A stretch of 59,403 nt of DNA from Bacillus sonorensis NBRC 101234 = KCTC 13918. GTDB lineage: Bacteria; Bacillota; Bacilli; Bacillales; Bacillaceae. The DNA lies in assembly GCF_001592005.1 (NCBI RefSeq), contig NZ_BCVZ01000021.1:1-59403 (forward strand). The letters run 5' to 3'. The notes under the pieces were generated by a model. That model was not told the origin of the DNA and did not search any database. It saw only the letters and a program-made list of their open reading frames with translations. The translations under genes were made by a program, and so were the position numbers. The stretch's first letter is position 1, and the number at the start of each line of letters is the position of its first letter. Shown one piece after another: positions 52,401 to 59,403 of this stretch.

Positions 52401-55387
52401 TCAAAGGCGGCAAACAGGATGGCAGCTATATCGATTGGAATATCAATGTCAATTCAAGTCAATCAACGCTGGATGACGTTAAAATTACTGACACTCCGGA
52501 CGATAATCAGATTTTAGATGCAGATTCATTTAAAGTGCACCAGGCAAAATATGATGAAAGCGGCGTACTCAAAGATAGCAGCGGAAATCTGCTCCCGGGT
52601 GATATCCAGCTTCAGAAGGACAAAGACTATACATTAGACATCAAAACTGATCATAAAACGGGCGAACAATCATTTGTCCTGACATTCACAGGCAAGTACA
52701 AACAGATTGACCGTGCATATGTTATACAATACCGTTCTCTGATCAACATAGCCGGCAGCAACGGCCACGTCAGCAACAAAGTGTCGATTTCCGGAACGAA
52801 TGTCCAGGAGCAGACACAGGAAAACAGCAGATCGGTCTTTGTCGCCATTTCTAGCGGCGGCGGTTCCGGATCAGGGGAAAGAGGAAGTTTAACCATCTTT
52901 AAAACAGGAGAGGACAATCAACCTCTTTCAGGAGCAGATTTTCAATTGTGGACGAAAGACAACAAGCAGCTCCTGCGTACGGGAACGACCGAAGCCGACG
53001 GTAAGATTACGTTTGGAAATATCCGCTACGGCACCTACGTCTTGAAAGAAGTAAAGGCTCCGGACGGATACACCATCAGCGATGATTATGCTAACGGAGT
53101 CACCGTCAAAATAGACAGCAAATCGTCAAGCACAGGCGTTTTTCATAAAGTTATAAATCAACAGAACAAGGTGACGCTTATCAAAAGAGACGAACAAAAA
53201 AATCCTTTGGCGGGAGCTCAATTCAAGCTGGAGAAAAAGTCAAACAACGGCAGCTATATTCCGATACGCACGAATATCAAAAGCGATGAAAACGGAAAGG
53301 TTGAAATTAACAGTTTGCCGGTGGGCGACTATCGTCTGATGGAAACAAAAGCTCCGTCAGGTTATATCTTGAATACAAAAGCGATTGATTTCTCAGTAAC
53401 AAAGAATAGCAAAAATCAAGTGCCTGACCTGGATTTGGGCACACTGGTCAATTATCAAGGCGGTGTCATGTTCACGAAGGAAGATGCCGACGGCCGAAAA
53501 CTAGAAGGAGCGGTCTTCAAGATTATCGATCAGGAAGGGAAAACCGTAAAGCAAGAGCTGGTCTCTGATCAAGACGGCAAAGTCACAGCTTCGGGCCTGG
53601 CTCCGGGGCGCTACGCTTTTGTCGAAACGAAAGCGCCAAAAGGATATGTGCTGAACACGGAGAAAAAAGAGTTTGTCATCTCCGGCTCTGCGCAAGGAAA
53701 ACCGGAGGGAACCGATGCCGGTATAGCCGTCAACTACAAAGGTTCGGTTCAATTGACGAAAGAAGATGCGGACGGCCGAAAACTAGAGGGAGCGGTCTTC
53801 AAGATTGTTGACCGGGAAGGGAACACAATCCAAGAAGAGCTGACCGCTGATCAAGACGGCAAAGTCACGGCTTCGGGTCTGGCTCCGGGACACTACGCTT
53901 TTGTCGAAACGAAAGCGCCAGAAGGATATGTGCTGAATACAGAGAAAATAGAGTTTGCCATCTCCGATTCCGCAGAAGGCAGACCAGAGGCGGCTGACGC
54001 CGGAATTGCAGTCAACCATAAAGGTTCTGTCCAATTGACGAAGGAAGATGCGGACGGCCATAAACTAGAGGGAGCGGTCTTCAAGATTGTTGATCAGAAA
54101 GGGAATACCGTTCAGGAAGATCTGGCGTCAGATCAAGACGGGAACGTAACAGCTTCAGGTCTCGCGCCGGGGCATTACGCCTTTGTCGAAACAAAAGCGC
54201 CGGAAGGATATGTGTTGAATACGGAGAAAATAGAGTTTACCATCATTGAATCAGCAGAAGGGAAGCCGAAGGCGGCTGATGCCGGCACTGCTGTCAACTA
54301 TAAAGGCGCTGTTCATTTGCTGAAACAAGATGAAGATGGAAAAGGATTAGCCGGCGCTGTTTTCAAAATCATTGACAGTGATGGAAAAACAGTCAGAGAC
54401 GATCTAGTCTCAAAAGATGGCGGTAAAATTGAGGCGGACGGATTGGCTCCGGGAAGCTATCAATTTGTTGAAAAAGAGGCGCCCGACGGCTATCTTTTGT
54501 CAACCAGCCCAGTACAGTTCACCATCAAGGCTGAGCACGCAGGAAAACCGGAGCAGGTTGAATTAACGGCGGTCAACAAGGAGAACGGCGTTGTCCTGAC
54601 AAAAGTGGATCAGAACGACAAAGCCTCCGTTCTTCAAGGCGCGACATTCAATCTGACAGATGCAAACGGCAAAGTATTGAAAGCCGGACTGACCACTGAT
54701 GACAAAGGGCAGATTAAAGTCAGCGGTCTCAAACCGGGCGATTACCAGTTTGTCGAAACAAAAGCACCTGAGAATTACAGTTTGGATAAGACGCCAATAC
54801 CGTTCAAGATCAGCAATACCGATACAAAACCAGTCGAAATCACCGCGGCGAATCTATTGACGCCAGGCGATGTCAAACTGACGAAAGTGGATCGTAACGA
54901 TAAAAATGCCGTTTTGCAAGGGGCTGAATTCAAGCTGGTGGATTCCAGCGGCCATCCTGTTAAAACCGATGGCTACGGCAAAGAGCTGCCGGCAGTCTGG
55001 AAAACGGATCAGAATGGACAGTTCACGGTGAAAGGACTGGCGCCTGGGCGCTACCAATTCATCGAAACAAAAGCGCCGGACGGCTATCAGCTGGACGAAA
55101 CACCGCTTCAGTTCGACATTAAAGCAGGACAGTCGAGAGCAGTGGAAATAACGGCTTTTAATACGAAATTAAAAACAACACCGCCTGACAAAGACACACC
55201 GAATGACAATGTCAATGGAAAAGGACACCATTCCAATTCCAATGACTCAAACGGTCATACGAAAACTGACAAAACACTTCCGAAAACCGGTGATACAGAC
55301 AGCATGATTCCGATTGTGACCGGCATTCTGATGCTCCTGGCAGGCGGAGCCTTGGCTCTCTCCAGAAAGAGGCGGAAAAAGGCGTAA
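49469..55387 (+). CDS. LPXTG-anchored MSCRAMM-like adhesin with collagen-binding-type and Cna_B domains
   Basis: 1972 residues from TTG 49469 (AAGGGGG 9 nt before). Signal peptide (LKTCLITCLTLFFVFSQVLG), two Ig-like N-terminal adhesin domains (about 45-190 and 265-410) joined by a Glu/Lys/Ser linker, then several collagen-binding-type domains (to about 1130; e.g. GKVTWTVDVNKK, TVDWTIIINKN, YIDWNINVNSS). Eight Cna_B/SpaA repeats follow (about 1138-1900), each with a Lys strand and the ETKAPxGY Glu needed for intramolecular isopeptide bonds. A Ser/Asn-rich spacer, LPKTG (1937), hydrophobic span and KRRKK tail form the sortase signal. Predicted wall-anchored stalk adhesin. The dedicated sortase gene follows. 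Confidence 0.92.
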   Translation: MRLSKFPLGPRKSGRLKTCLITCLTLFFVFSQVLGFTVKSEAVGTSISDSRLFDSVTVKNGKNQAVDGSKGDDPALAPGDEVTLTYDWSLKDEKADIAKGVTVKIPKSFEFDEDAAGDVKTADQQIIGSYNVTASDNVLTVKFNDGSASDSAEAKGTITLSAKFADGVKDDAKTVTALFDLGAGKTQQLIIPVKTNETSGSESKAPKNDSSESAGGREGAEDKSKSSAGQQEEAEAKPPADSKKGDGRAAAPSGHSAVRSLKSEEKQITQNILTGVTLTDEHGKPYDKNNRANTNSPANISFTWAIPNDLGKTINAGDQYEFDLPQEFIMHNGIANQPLSGGDTTYGTFSIDMNGHVVMTFNDEVKQDSNVKGTLFINTQFNEKKITGSTTQKIKFPVNSDTPETTVYFKPNVSKTIDKSGTLDKGINPGKVTWTVDVNKKLDQVKNAKLTESLPKGLIYRSVKVYQLDVNIDGSVSRGSEVMSGFSVDANGNVTFDGTIDSAYRLIYDTDIDNQAKPGEGGHVALTNKASFSGDNLEPISAEATVTANYGKMIEKSSTGYKGDSQTFSWSILYNYGEKKIDQSKASIKDAFGSGDLHLVSDSLKVIPITFSQNGGEQAGTPLKEGVDYTLTDNGNGFEIKFNHTVTGAYKITYQTQVNSGVIIDKSTKYTNSAVTGTGESREASGTAIQQNLIKGYSNVDYQKKTVDWTIIINKNNYTMNSWTMDDQFVSGGLELVDGSFSIQDKTNNKTLQEGHDYTLTKKPDNKGFTLALIGDYATTNSHFNITYTTKFNVDFSNENIKNTAESIWTDKSGGKRTNKESNGFTPNDQTSNNGFKNGSYNAVSKEITWKIGVNYNGEPLKNPYIKDSIADNQQFVPGSVVVKTYTINKNGSITEGEALDSSKYDVEEPSAGNDHTLTVHLKTDDSVPYLIEFKTSLKGQVIKQNQYSNKATYHNDGHSDRTLTGSVSVANGGNLIFKGGKQDGSYIDWNINVNSSQSTLDDVKITDTPDDNQILDADSFKVHQAKYDESGVLKDSSGNLLPGDIQLQKDKDYTLDIKTDHKTGEQSFVLTFTGKYKQIDRAYVIQYRSLINIAGSNGHVSNKVSISGTNVQEQTQENSRSVFVAISSGGGSGSGERGSLTIFKTGEDNQPLSGADFQLWTKDNKQLLRTGTTEADGKITFGNIRYGTYVLKEVKAPDGYTISDDYANGVTVKIDSKSSSTGVFHKVINQQNKVTLIKRDEQKNPLAGAQFKLEKKSNNGSYIPIRTNIKSDENGKVEINSLPVGDYRLMETKAPSGYILNTKAIDFSVTKNSKNQVPDLDLGTLVNYQGGVMFTKEDADGRKLEGAVFKIIDQEGKTVKQELVSDQDGKVTASGLAPGRYAFVETKAPKGYVLNTEKKEFVISGSAQGKPEGTDAGIAVNYKGSVQLTKEDADGRKLEGAVFKIVDREGNTIQEELTADQDGKVTASGLAPGHYAFVETKAPEGYVLNTEKIEFAISDSAEGRPEAADAGIAVNHKGSVQLTKEDADGHKLEGAVFKIVDQKGNTVQEDLASDQDGNVTASGLAPGHYAFVETKAPEGYVLNTEKIEFTIIESAEGKPKAADAGTAVNYKGAVHLLKQDEDGKGLAGAVFKIIDSDGKTVRDDLVSKDGGKIEADGLAPGSYQFVEKEAPDGYLLSTSPVQFTIKAEHAGKPEQVELTAVNKENGVVLTKVDQNDKASVLQGATFNLTDANGKVLKAGLTTDDKGQIKVSGLKPGDYQFVETKAPENYSLDKTPIPFKISNTDTKPVEITAANLLTPGDVKLTKVDRNDKNAVLQGAEFKLVDSSGHPVKTDGYGKELPAVWKTDQNGQFTVKGLAPGRYQFIETKAPDGYQLDETPLQFDIKAGQSRAVEITAFNTKLKTTPPDKDTPNDNVNGKGHHSNSNDSNGHTKTDKTLPKTGDTDSMIPIVTGILMLLAGGALALSRKRRKKA
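53459..54304 (+). repeat. three tandem 282-bp Cna_B repeats
   Basis: Near-identical 282-bp units begin at 53459, 53741 and 54023, each encoding xTKEDADGxKLEGAVFKI ... ETKAPxGYVLNTEK. The flanking Cna_B units are clearly more diverged, so these arose by recent tandem duplication and may vary in number between strains. Confidence 0.9.
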
Positions 55388-55400
55388 ATAGTTGTTATGG

Positions 55401-55437
55401 CACCTGATCAAGGAAGAGTCGATCAGGTGTTTTTTTA
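55401..55437 (+). terminator. hairpin between adhesin and sortase genes
   Basis: CACCTGATC-N11-GATCAGGTG followed by TTTTTTT. Partial read-through would give less sortase than adhesin mRNA. Confidence 0.85.
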
Positions 55438-55494
55438 AAGAAAAAACGACGCGACGCCGCTAAAAGGCTGATCAGTGAGAAAGGGATCATGAGC

Positions 55495-56130
55495 ATGTAT
55501 AAAAAAATAATGATTGCGGTGCTTGTCTTTTCAGGTCTGTTGCTCATATTGTCCCCTTTCATTAAAGAAAGCATCATCATCAATCTCAGCAATGGCCATC
55601 GTTCTGAATTGACTGCGGGGCAGGCGGAAAGAAATAATCAACAACAGGCATCATTCGACTTCGATGCGATTCAGCCGCCTTCTTTTTTCGAAGCGGTAAA
55701 AGCGGGCATCGAACGCGATCCGAAAGCGGTGATCGGCCGCATCACCATTAGCAGTGTCGGGATTCGGCTGCCGATTTTGAAAGGCACAACCAATCAAAAC
55801 CTGCTTTTCGGAGCGACGACAATGCGTCCCGAGCAGAAAATGGGCGAGGGTAATTACCCGTTAGCCGGCCATCATATGAGGCGGGAGAGCCTTCTATTCG
55901 GTCCTCTGGTCCAGATCAAGAAAGGGGACAGGATCGTGATCACAGATTTTAAAAAAGACTACATCTATGCGGTGACATCGAAAAACGTTATTTCAGAAAT
56001 GGATGCAGCTGTCATTCAAGAGACAAAAGAAAAGAACATTACGCTGATTACATGTGACAAACCGGAAAGAACCGAAGGACGCCTTGCGGTGAAAGGAAAA
56101 CTGATTCATATCACTGTTCATTCGCAATAA
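55495..56130 (+). CDS. class A-type sortase
   Basis: 211 residues from ATG 55495 (GAAAGGG 9 nt before). One N-terminal TM (MIAVLVFSGLLLILSPF), then the sortase barrel: catalytic His in LAGHHM (H126), Cys in TLITCDKPE (C187) and Arg in EGR (R196). The sequence pattern is like Listeria/Bacillus SrtA. It cleaves LPXTG between Thr and Gly and links the protein to peptidoglycan. Placed right after the LPKTG adhesin, so most likely dedicated to it. Confidence 0.88.
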   Translation: MYKKIMIAVLVFSGLLLILSPFIKESIIINLSNGHRSELTAGQAERNNQQQASFDFDAIQPPSFFEAVKAGIERDPKAVIGRITISSVGIRLPILKGTTNQNLLFGATTMRPEQKMGEGNYPLAGHHMRRESLLFGPLVQIKKGDRIVITDFKKDYIYAVTSKNVISEMDAAVIQETKEKNITLITCDKPERTEGRLAVKGKLIHITVHSQ

Positions 56131-56171
56131 TACTTTGTTATTGGACCAAGGAATACAATATGAATGCATCT

Positions 56172-56208
56172 AAAAAGCCGGAGGTTTTAAACCTACGGCT
56201 TTTTTTTT
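56172..56208 (+). terminator. sortase gene terminator
   Basis: AAAAAGCCGGAGGTTT-AA-ACCTACGGCTTTTT followed by T-run. Confidence 0.85.
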
Positions 56209-56249
56209 ACTTTTTGTTATATTAAAGTTTACAAATAGATAACTAAAAC

Positions 56250-56485
56250 ATAACTATAACATGACAAAAAGTAAAAAAGCACATCCACCCTCGAGAAATG
56301 GACGAGGGGCAGTCGGTTTGTAAAAAGAAATAGGATTTATGCCGGATATATCAAGGTTTTATCGGAAAAATTATATAGATTCAATTAAGATTTCTGAATT
56401 TTTATATTGACTGTAAGCGCTTTTATAATTATGATAATAGCAGACATCACAAAAAAATAACAAAAATATAACTATAACATAACAA
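56250..56485. repeat. 18-bp direct repeats upstream of iolT
   Basis: ATAACTATAACATGACAA (56250-56267) and ATAACTATAACATAACAA (56468-56485), one mismatch, 218 bp apart in a 670-bp gene-free region. They bracket one cre-like site and may be binding sites of a specific regulator. I could not match them to the IolR consensus. Confidence 0.5.
56412..56425 (+). promoter_or_regulatory. cre-like site 1 (CcpA)
   Basis: TGTAAGCGCTTTTA differs at one position from the strong cre TGTAAGCGCTTTCA. Confidence 0.6.
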
Positions 56486-56515
56486 TGAAAAAAGGGATGG
56501 CTGCAAACGCATAAA

Positions 56516-56529
56516 TGAAAGCGATTGCA
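56516..56529 (+). promoter_or_regulatory. cre-like site 2 (CcpA)
   Basis: TGAAAGCGATTGCA fits the loose consensus TGNAANCGNWNNCW. It lies about 270 bp before the transporter start. Confidence 0.5.
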
Positions 56530-56799
56530 TTTCGGTCTTGGCTTGAGATTGATTTGCGTTTTTGCCAACATAAAATTCCCAATTTTCAAAAAGGTGATGA
56601 TCGAGGAGGGAGCCTGGCGGACACAATTCGATGAGTAGCGGCTGAAAGCGGAAAGGTATTAGAACTTATACATGATGTGGTGATACATGGCAATCACGGC
56701 GCAGAATTTGCACTCCGTTGGATTTATGCTTCAATACCCGAGGGAATAAACAAAGGAAACAATTCGTTGAACATTCTTTAATAAAGGCGGGGAATAGAC

Positions 56800-58239
56800 A
56801 TGAATGAACAGAAAAGTCAAAAATCGTTTTTAAGCACCATCATTTTAGTCTCGACATTTGGCGGACTCCTTTTTGGATATGATACAGGTGTCGTCAATGG
56901 TGCATTGCCTTATATGGCTGAAAAAGACCAGCTTAACCTCAATGCATTTACCGAAGGCCTTGTTGCAAGCTCGCTTCTTCTTGGCGCTGCGCTTGGAGCG
57001 GTATTTGGAGGCCGACTCTCAGATTATGTCGGACGGCGCAAAAATATTATTTTTCTGGCAGTGCTGTTCTTTTTCGCGACACTTGGATGTACTTTAGCGC
57101 CGAATGTATCTGTCATGGTCTTTTCTCGTTTTATGCTGGGGATCGCTGTAGGAGGCGCGTCTGTCACGGTTCCGACTTATTTGGCGGAAATGTCGCCGGC
57201 TGAAAAAAGAGGCCGGATGGTGACTCAAAATGAATTAATGATTGTGTCCGGACAGCTGCTTGCTTTTACATTCAACGCCATTCTCGGTACCACGATGGGA
57301 GACAGCTCCCATGTCTGGCGCTACATGCTTGCGATTGCGGCGGTTCCGGCCGTATTGTTGTTCTTCGGTATGCTGAGGGTTCCTGAGAGTCCGCGCTGGC
57401 TTGTATCGAAGGGGAAAAGCGAACATGCTTTGGGCGTCCTCAAAAAAATCCGACCAGAAAAACGCGCCCAATCAGAATTGGCTGAAATTGAAGCAGCGCT
57501 CAACAGGGAGTCGGAAATTAAGAAAGCGACCTTTAAAGATTTGACAGTGCCGTGGGTGCGCCGCATCGTATTTATTGGAATCGGCATCGCCATCGTACAA
57601 CAGATCACCGGTGTGAACTCGATTATGTACTATGGAACAGAAATTCTTAAAAATGCCGGCTTTGAAACAAAAGCCGCGCTTATCGGGAATATTGCCAATG
57701 GGTTAATCTCCGTTTTGGCGACTTTCGTGGGAATTTGGCTGCTGGGCAAAGTCGGCCGCAGGCCTATGCTGTTGACCGGTTTAATCGGAACGACGTCGGC
57801 GTTGCTGCTGATCGGTATTTTCTCGACGTTGCTGCAAGGTTCAGCCGCGCTTCCGTATGTTGTCCTTGCATTAACTGTTACATTCCTTGGATTCCAGCAG
57901 GGAGCCATTTCTCCTGTTACATGGCTGATGCTTTCGGAAATTTTTCCGCTGCGTTTGCGGGGCCTCGGCATGGGTGTTACGGTGTTATGCTTATGGATCG
58001 CTAATTTTTTCGTCGGTCTTACATTCCCGATATTGCTCGAATCAATCGGACTGTCCTCGACGTTTTATATCTTTGTCGGTCTGGGACTCGTCTCCATCAC
58101 CTTCGTGAAAAAATTCCTTCCGGAAACAAAAGGGCTTACCCTTGAACAGCTGGAAAACAATTTCCGCAACTATAAATCCGGAAATATCCAAAACGGTGTA
58201 AGTGCGGACTCAACAGATGAAAAAACAGGACTAGTTTAA
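56800..58239 (+). CDS. iolT: MFS sugar/inositol:H+ symporter, IolT-like
   Basis: 479 residues, 12 TMs, sugar-porter family signatures: FGGLLFGYDTGVVNGALP, GRLSDYVGRRKN, PESPRWLVSKGK, QQITGVNSIMYYG, PETKGLTLEQLE. Very close to B. subtilis IolT as I recall it (major myo-inositol uptake, also glucose and fructose). ATG with AAAGGCGGGG. Two cre-like sites upstream suggest catabolite repression; IolR control as in B. subtilis was not evident. No iol catabolic genes nearby. Confidence 0.85.
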   Translation: MNEQKSQKSFLSTIILVSTFGGLLFGYDTGVVNGALPYMAEKDQLNLNAFTEGLVASSLLLGAALGAVFGGRLSDYVGRRKNIIFLAVLFFFATLGCTLAPNVSVMVFSRFMLGIAVGGASVTVPTYLAEMSPAEKRGRMVTQNELMIVSGQLLAFTFNAILGTTMGDSSHVWRYMLAIAAVPAVLLFFGMLRVPESPRWLVSKGKSEHALGVLKKIRPEKRAQSELAEIEAALNRESEIKKATFKDLTVPWVRRIVFIGIGIAIVQQITGVNSIMYYGTEILKNAGFETKAALIGNIANGLISVLATFVGIWLLGKVGRRPMLLTGLIGTTSALLLIGIFSTLLQGSAALPYVVLALTVTFLGFQQGAISPVTWLMLSEIFPLRLRGLGMGVTVLCLWIANFFVGLTFPILLESIGLSSTFYIFVGLGLVSITFVKKFLPETKGLTLEQLENNFRNYKSGNIQNGVSADSTDEKTGLV

Positions 58240-59049
58240 ACAGGATCCGGCCGAAGGGTTGCAGAATTGATAGTCGGTATCGGGACGTGAAGTAGCTGCT
58301 GATGAGTGTGGACGGTCTGCTGAAAATGCTTCTGAATAGAGTGGTTTGTGCAACGAAAAGAAAGTGCAATCATAAAAACTTTGTTCTGTATCCGTCTGGA
58401 ATATATCCGGCAGATAGGAGCGGGTACGGCTTGAAGGAGCGTGCATTCGAAGACTCTGGAAGAGTCTTCCGTCCGTCAATGATAAGATGTAATAATAAAC
58501 AATCGGCAATAAAGCCTGACTGGCCGTTGCCTGCTAAAAACCCGGTTCATTTCGTTTTCTTGACGGAGTGAACCGGGTTTTATCAAAGTCCGAGTGCGGA
58601 TATGAAACGGATAAAGGGCTTTCGTGCATTCAAGCCCATTTCGAAAATAAGCGCTGTTCTGCGGTTATTAAATAGAAGATATCAATACCAATCATGGACA
58701 CCGAAGTATAAAAGCTTCATTAAAATGATCAGAGAAAAATGGTGCCGGTTAAACCTGTATTTTTAATATGAAAGAATGGAACGTTCATTATCAGATGACA
58801 TAAAATAAAAGGCTGGGGTTTAAATATATATAATGATGAAAGACGCCGTTTTTATTTTGAATAAAAAAACGAAAAAAGTGTTGACCGCTTTTCGATAACG
58901 TGATATATTATTATTCGTCGCTGATGACAGCGAAAGACACTTCAGAAAAAGTTTTCGATCTGAAGGGTGTACAAATGTTTTAAAATGTGTATAATGAATA
59001 AGGTCGTAGCACAATGATTTGATTCATTACACTGTTTTTAAAAAAGATG
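58240..59049. other. gene-free region
   Basis: No convincing gene. Holds a small stem GAAGACTC-TGGA-AGAGTCTTC (about 58448) and the terminator listed separately. A possible promoter TTGACC...TATATTATTA lies near 58881-58912. Confidence 0.5.
58538..58585 (+). terminator. terminator downstream of iolT
   Basis: AAACCCGGTTCA-N19-TGAACCGGGTTT followed by TAT. Confidence 0.7.
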
Positions 59050-59078
59050 TTGACTTTAACTGATTTTCATAGTATTAT
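59050..59078 (+). promoter_or_regulatory. promoter of the tRNA-Arg/tRNA-Gly unit
   Basis: TTGACT (59050-59055), 17-bp spacer, TATTAT (59073-59078), 20 bp before the first tRNA. Confidence 0.75.
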
Positions 59079-59097
59079 AGTTAAGTCGCCTGATGAA

Positions 59098-59174
59098 GCG
59101 CCCGTAGCTCAATTGGATAGAGCGTTTGACTACGGATCAAAAGGTTAGGGGTTCGACTCCTCTCGGGCGCGCCA
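59098..59174 (+). tRNA. tRNA-Arg (anticodon ACG)
   Basis: Acceptor GCGCCCG/CGGGCGC, discriminator G and encoded CCA. Anticodon arm TTTGA-CTACGGA-TCAAA gives ACG. Confidence 0.95.
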
Positions 59175-59189
59175 TAACACATCATATAT

Positions 59190-59263
59190 GCGGGTGTAGT
59201 TTAGTGGTAAAACCTCAGCCTTCCAAGCTGATGTCGTGAGTTCGATTCTCATCACCCGCTCCA
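59190..59263 (+). tRNA. tRNA-Gly (anticodon UCC)
   Basis: Acceptor GCGGGTG/CACCCGC, encoded CCA. Anticodon arm TCAGC-CTTCCAA-GCTGA gives UCC. Confidence 0.95.
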
Positions 59264-59403
59264 ATTTTAGAATGATCTTTGAAAACTAAACAAGACAAAA
59301 CGTACCTGTTAATTCATTAAATAAATCGCACATGCGAGTGTGCGTAGTCATTATCAAGCGGGCCTGCACGATGCAGGTCATGCAGATGTTAATCTGCATT
59401 CCA
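59264..59403 (+). other. rRNA operon leader (upstream of 16S)
   Basis: GATCTTTGAAAACTAAACAA is a boxA-like leader element of Bacillus rRNA operons. It is followed by three small hairpins (GCACATGCGAGTGTGC, CCTGCACGATGCAGG, TGCAGATGTTAATCTGCA). The 16S gene itself lies beyond the window. Confidence 0.7.

Overview
The window looks like a Bacillus chromosome of the B. subtilis group. Gene content (des, cspC, blt/bltR, gmuG, pbpE, sigV-rsiV-oatA, iolT, a Rap-Phr pair), AAGGAGG-type ribosome binding sites and frequent TTG/GTG starts all fit. From memory, cspC, ydeF-ydeG, ydeP-ydeS, ydgF, ydgI-J-K and gmuG lie between the tRNA-Leu (ICEBs1) site and an rRNA operon in B. subtilis 168. This window also runs from two tRNA-Leu genes (10-195) to tRNA-Arg/tRNA-Gly and an rRNA leader (59098-59403), so it is probably the equivalent region of a relative, possibly of the B. 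licheniformis clade. The species is inference.

Left third (about 0.1-33.1 kb): a mosaic of small cassettes. The intact tRNA-Leu(GAG) ends at 195 and is followed by a hairpin with the arm ATACCAAGGG. Nine further copies of that hairpin, eight of them preceded by a recognisable remnant of the tRNA-Leu 3' end, lie at about 3.15, 6.42, 9.97, 11.9, 20.25, 23.69, 25.4, 27.7 and 33.07 kb. They divide the region into intervals: des + cspC; ydeF-like regulator + transporter; ArsR-SRPBCC fusion, DUF1801 protein and mannanase; rap + a six-copy phr; arginase-like protein, a D-amino-acid cluster and blt/bltR; ydeP-ydeQ-ydeR-ydeS; brnQ; broken glyoxalase, LysE and LysR; MarR-nitroreductase, pbpE, amino acid permease and a DUF2306 protein. 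Most intervals hold a regulator with its target. No integrase is visible, but sequences resembling integrase arm sites precede some scars. I read this as serial integration at one tRNA attachment site followed by decay.

Middle (33-44.6 kb): cyclase-family hydrolase, DGC-domain zinc protein, TetR with an SDR, alpha/beta hydrolase, a small HTH protein, the lysozyme-response operon sigV-rsiV with oatA, a NUDIX protein, a Bcr-type exporter (ydgK) and an iron-type alcohol dehydrogenase (yugK-like). There are no scars here, and the genes look like ordinary chromosome.

Right part (44.8-59.4 kb): a large hybrid histidine kinase divergent from a response regulator with a SARP-like output, then a 1972-residue LPXTG adhesin with its own sortase. 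These could form one surface-adhesion system. An inositol/sugar transporter (iolT-like) with cre-like sites follows, then the tRNA pair and the rRNA leader.

Several cassette genes are broken by single in-frame stops or frameshifts (two RidA genes, a glyoxalase, a MerR cut at a scar). Dyad-symmetric operators are clear in front of many regulators.
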